Made by a program: the position numbers and the translations under genes. Positions 14,031-14,153 of a DNA stretch of 14,153 nt are shown piece after piece (the stretch's first letter is position 1; each line of letters begins with the position of its first letter). The DNA is taken from assembly GCA_900771085.1 (NCBI GenBank), contig CAAGMR010000048.1:1-14153 (forward strand), in the 5' to 3' direction. The notes beneath the pieces were generated by a model, which searched no databases, was not told where the DNA came from, and worked only from the letters and a program-made list of their open reading frames with translations. This stretch comes from Clostridia bacterium. GTDB lineage: Bacteria > Bacillota > Clostridia > Oscillospirales > Acutalibacteraceae.

Positions 14031-14153
14031 TGGCTTTGTGCGAGGGAGTAGTGTCCCATTCTTATAATTCTAATATTCCACCGATATCGATTAACTGCTC
14101 TTTATCGGATAGTTGGGTCCAGTTGATGTTGTGAGATGTGAGGAAGGCTTCTA
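14031..14153 (-). other. Fold-back of the DUF6873-like gene 3' end
   Basis: This segment is the reverse complement of 13676-13798 and so reads back into the DUF6873-like gene until the contig ends. Most likely the assembler or a chimeric molecule turned at the inverted ends of the tail element. Gene content here should not be annotated again. Confidence 0.85.

Larger units (their letters stand above)
13769..14060. repeat. Structured element with 30-bp inverted ends
   Basis: Beyond the stop codon, GAATGGGACACTACTCCCTC and the following bases to 13798 recur inverted at 14031-14060. Inside are two further hairpins (13840-13893 and 13970-14030). There is no gene: open frames on both strands begin MGHYSLAQS because they read the same inverted end, and neither resembles a known protein. 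The structure suggests a non-autonomous dispersed element, or a structured RNA or terminator region. Whether the right inverted end is real or made by a fold-back in assembly cannot be told from this contig. Confidence 0.6.

Noticed and set aside
13770..14051. 93-aa plus-strand ORF and 81-aa minus-strand ORF in the tail
   Set aside because: Both start MGHYSLAQS only because they read the same inverted end; they cross hairpins, lack ribosome binding sites and resemble no known protein.
13769..14060. Integron attC site
   Set aside because: The nested hairpins suggested it, but no core-site sequences or integrase are seen and the adjacent genes are chromosomal housekeeping genes.

Overview
The window looks like a metagenome or draft-genome contig from a Gram-positive, moderately low-GC Clostridia, most likely Lachnospiraceae. 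The reasons are strong AGGAGG-type ribosome binding sites, short Rho-independent terminators, and the gene set: an EFR1-type flavodoxin/ferredoxin protein, radA followed by a DUF6873-like gene, a CmpB-type membrane protein, and a PD-(D/E)XK protein of a type I know from Clostridia. The family assignment comes from recalled protein patterns, not from a database search. Both contig ends look technical. Bases 1-30 match the end of the Illumina TruSeq adapter, so real sequence begins at 31. The last 123 bases are the reverse complement of 13676-13798, so the contig folds back on itself.

Layout. 31-707: the 3' end of an HNH endonuclease gene, overlapped by a 133-aa unknown. 768-3370: a three-gene plus-strand operon of a HAD phosphatase, a CruF/DUF422-like membrane protein and an S33-type alpha/beta hydrolase. 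3411-4180, minus strand: a polytopic membrane protein and, just downstream, a 35-aa single-span membrane protein. 4445-5632: a family I.5-like lipase without a signal peptide. 5668-6414, minus: a CmpB-like membrane protein. 6579-7788: a two-span membrane protein and an EFR1 ferredoxin/flavodoxin. 7968-8801: an AT-rich PD-(D/E)XK nuclease-like gene, followed by five copies of an exact 84-bp tandem repeat that carries a perfectly conserved palindrome (8855-9234). 9434-11630: two tandem paralogous lipid (diacylglycerol) kinase genes. 11699-13767: radA overlapping a DUF6873-like gene. 13768-14060: a structured segment with hairpins inside 30-bp inverted termini, where the fold-back begins.

How the genes fit together. 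Much of the window concerns lipids or membranes (two alpha/beta hydrolases, a HAD phosphatase, a CruF-like protein, two lipid kinases, four other membrane proteins), but no single pathway can be reconstructed. The most system-like part is the nuclease-like gene with its hairpin-repeat array. It differs from its neighbours in base and codon use, begins after a strong terminator with its own promoter, and has the array starting about 50 bp after the stop codon. The tail element at 13768-14060 is the second structure that ordinary gene content does not explain.
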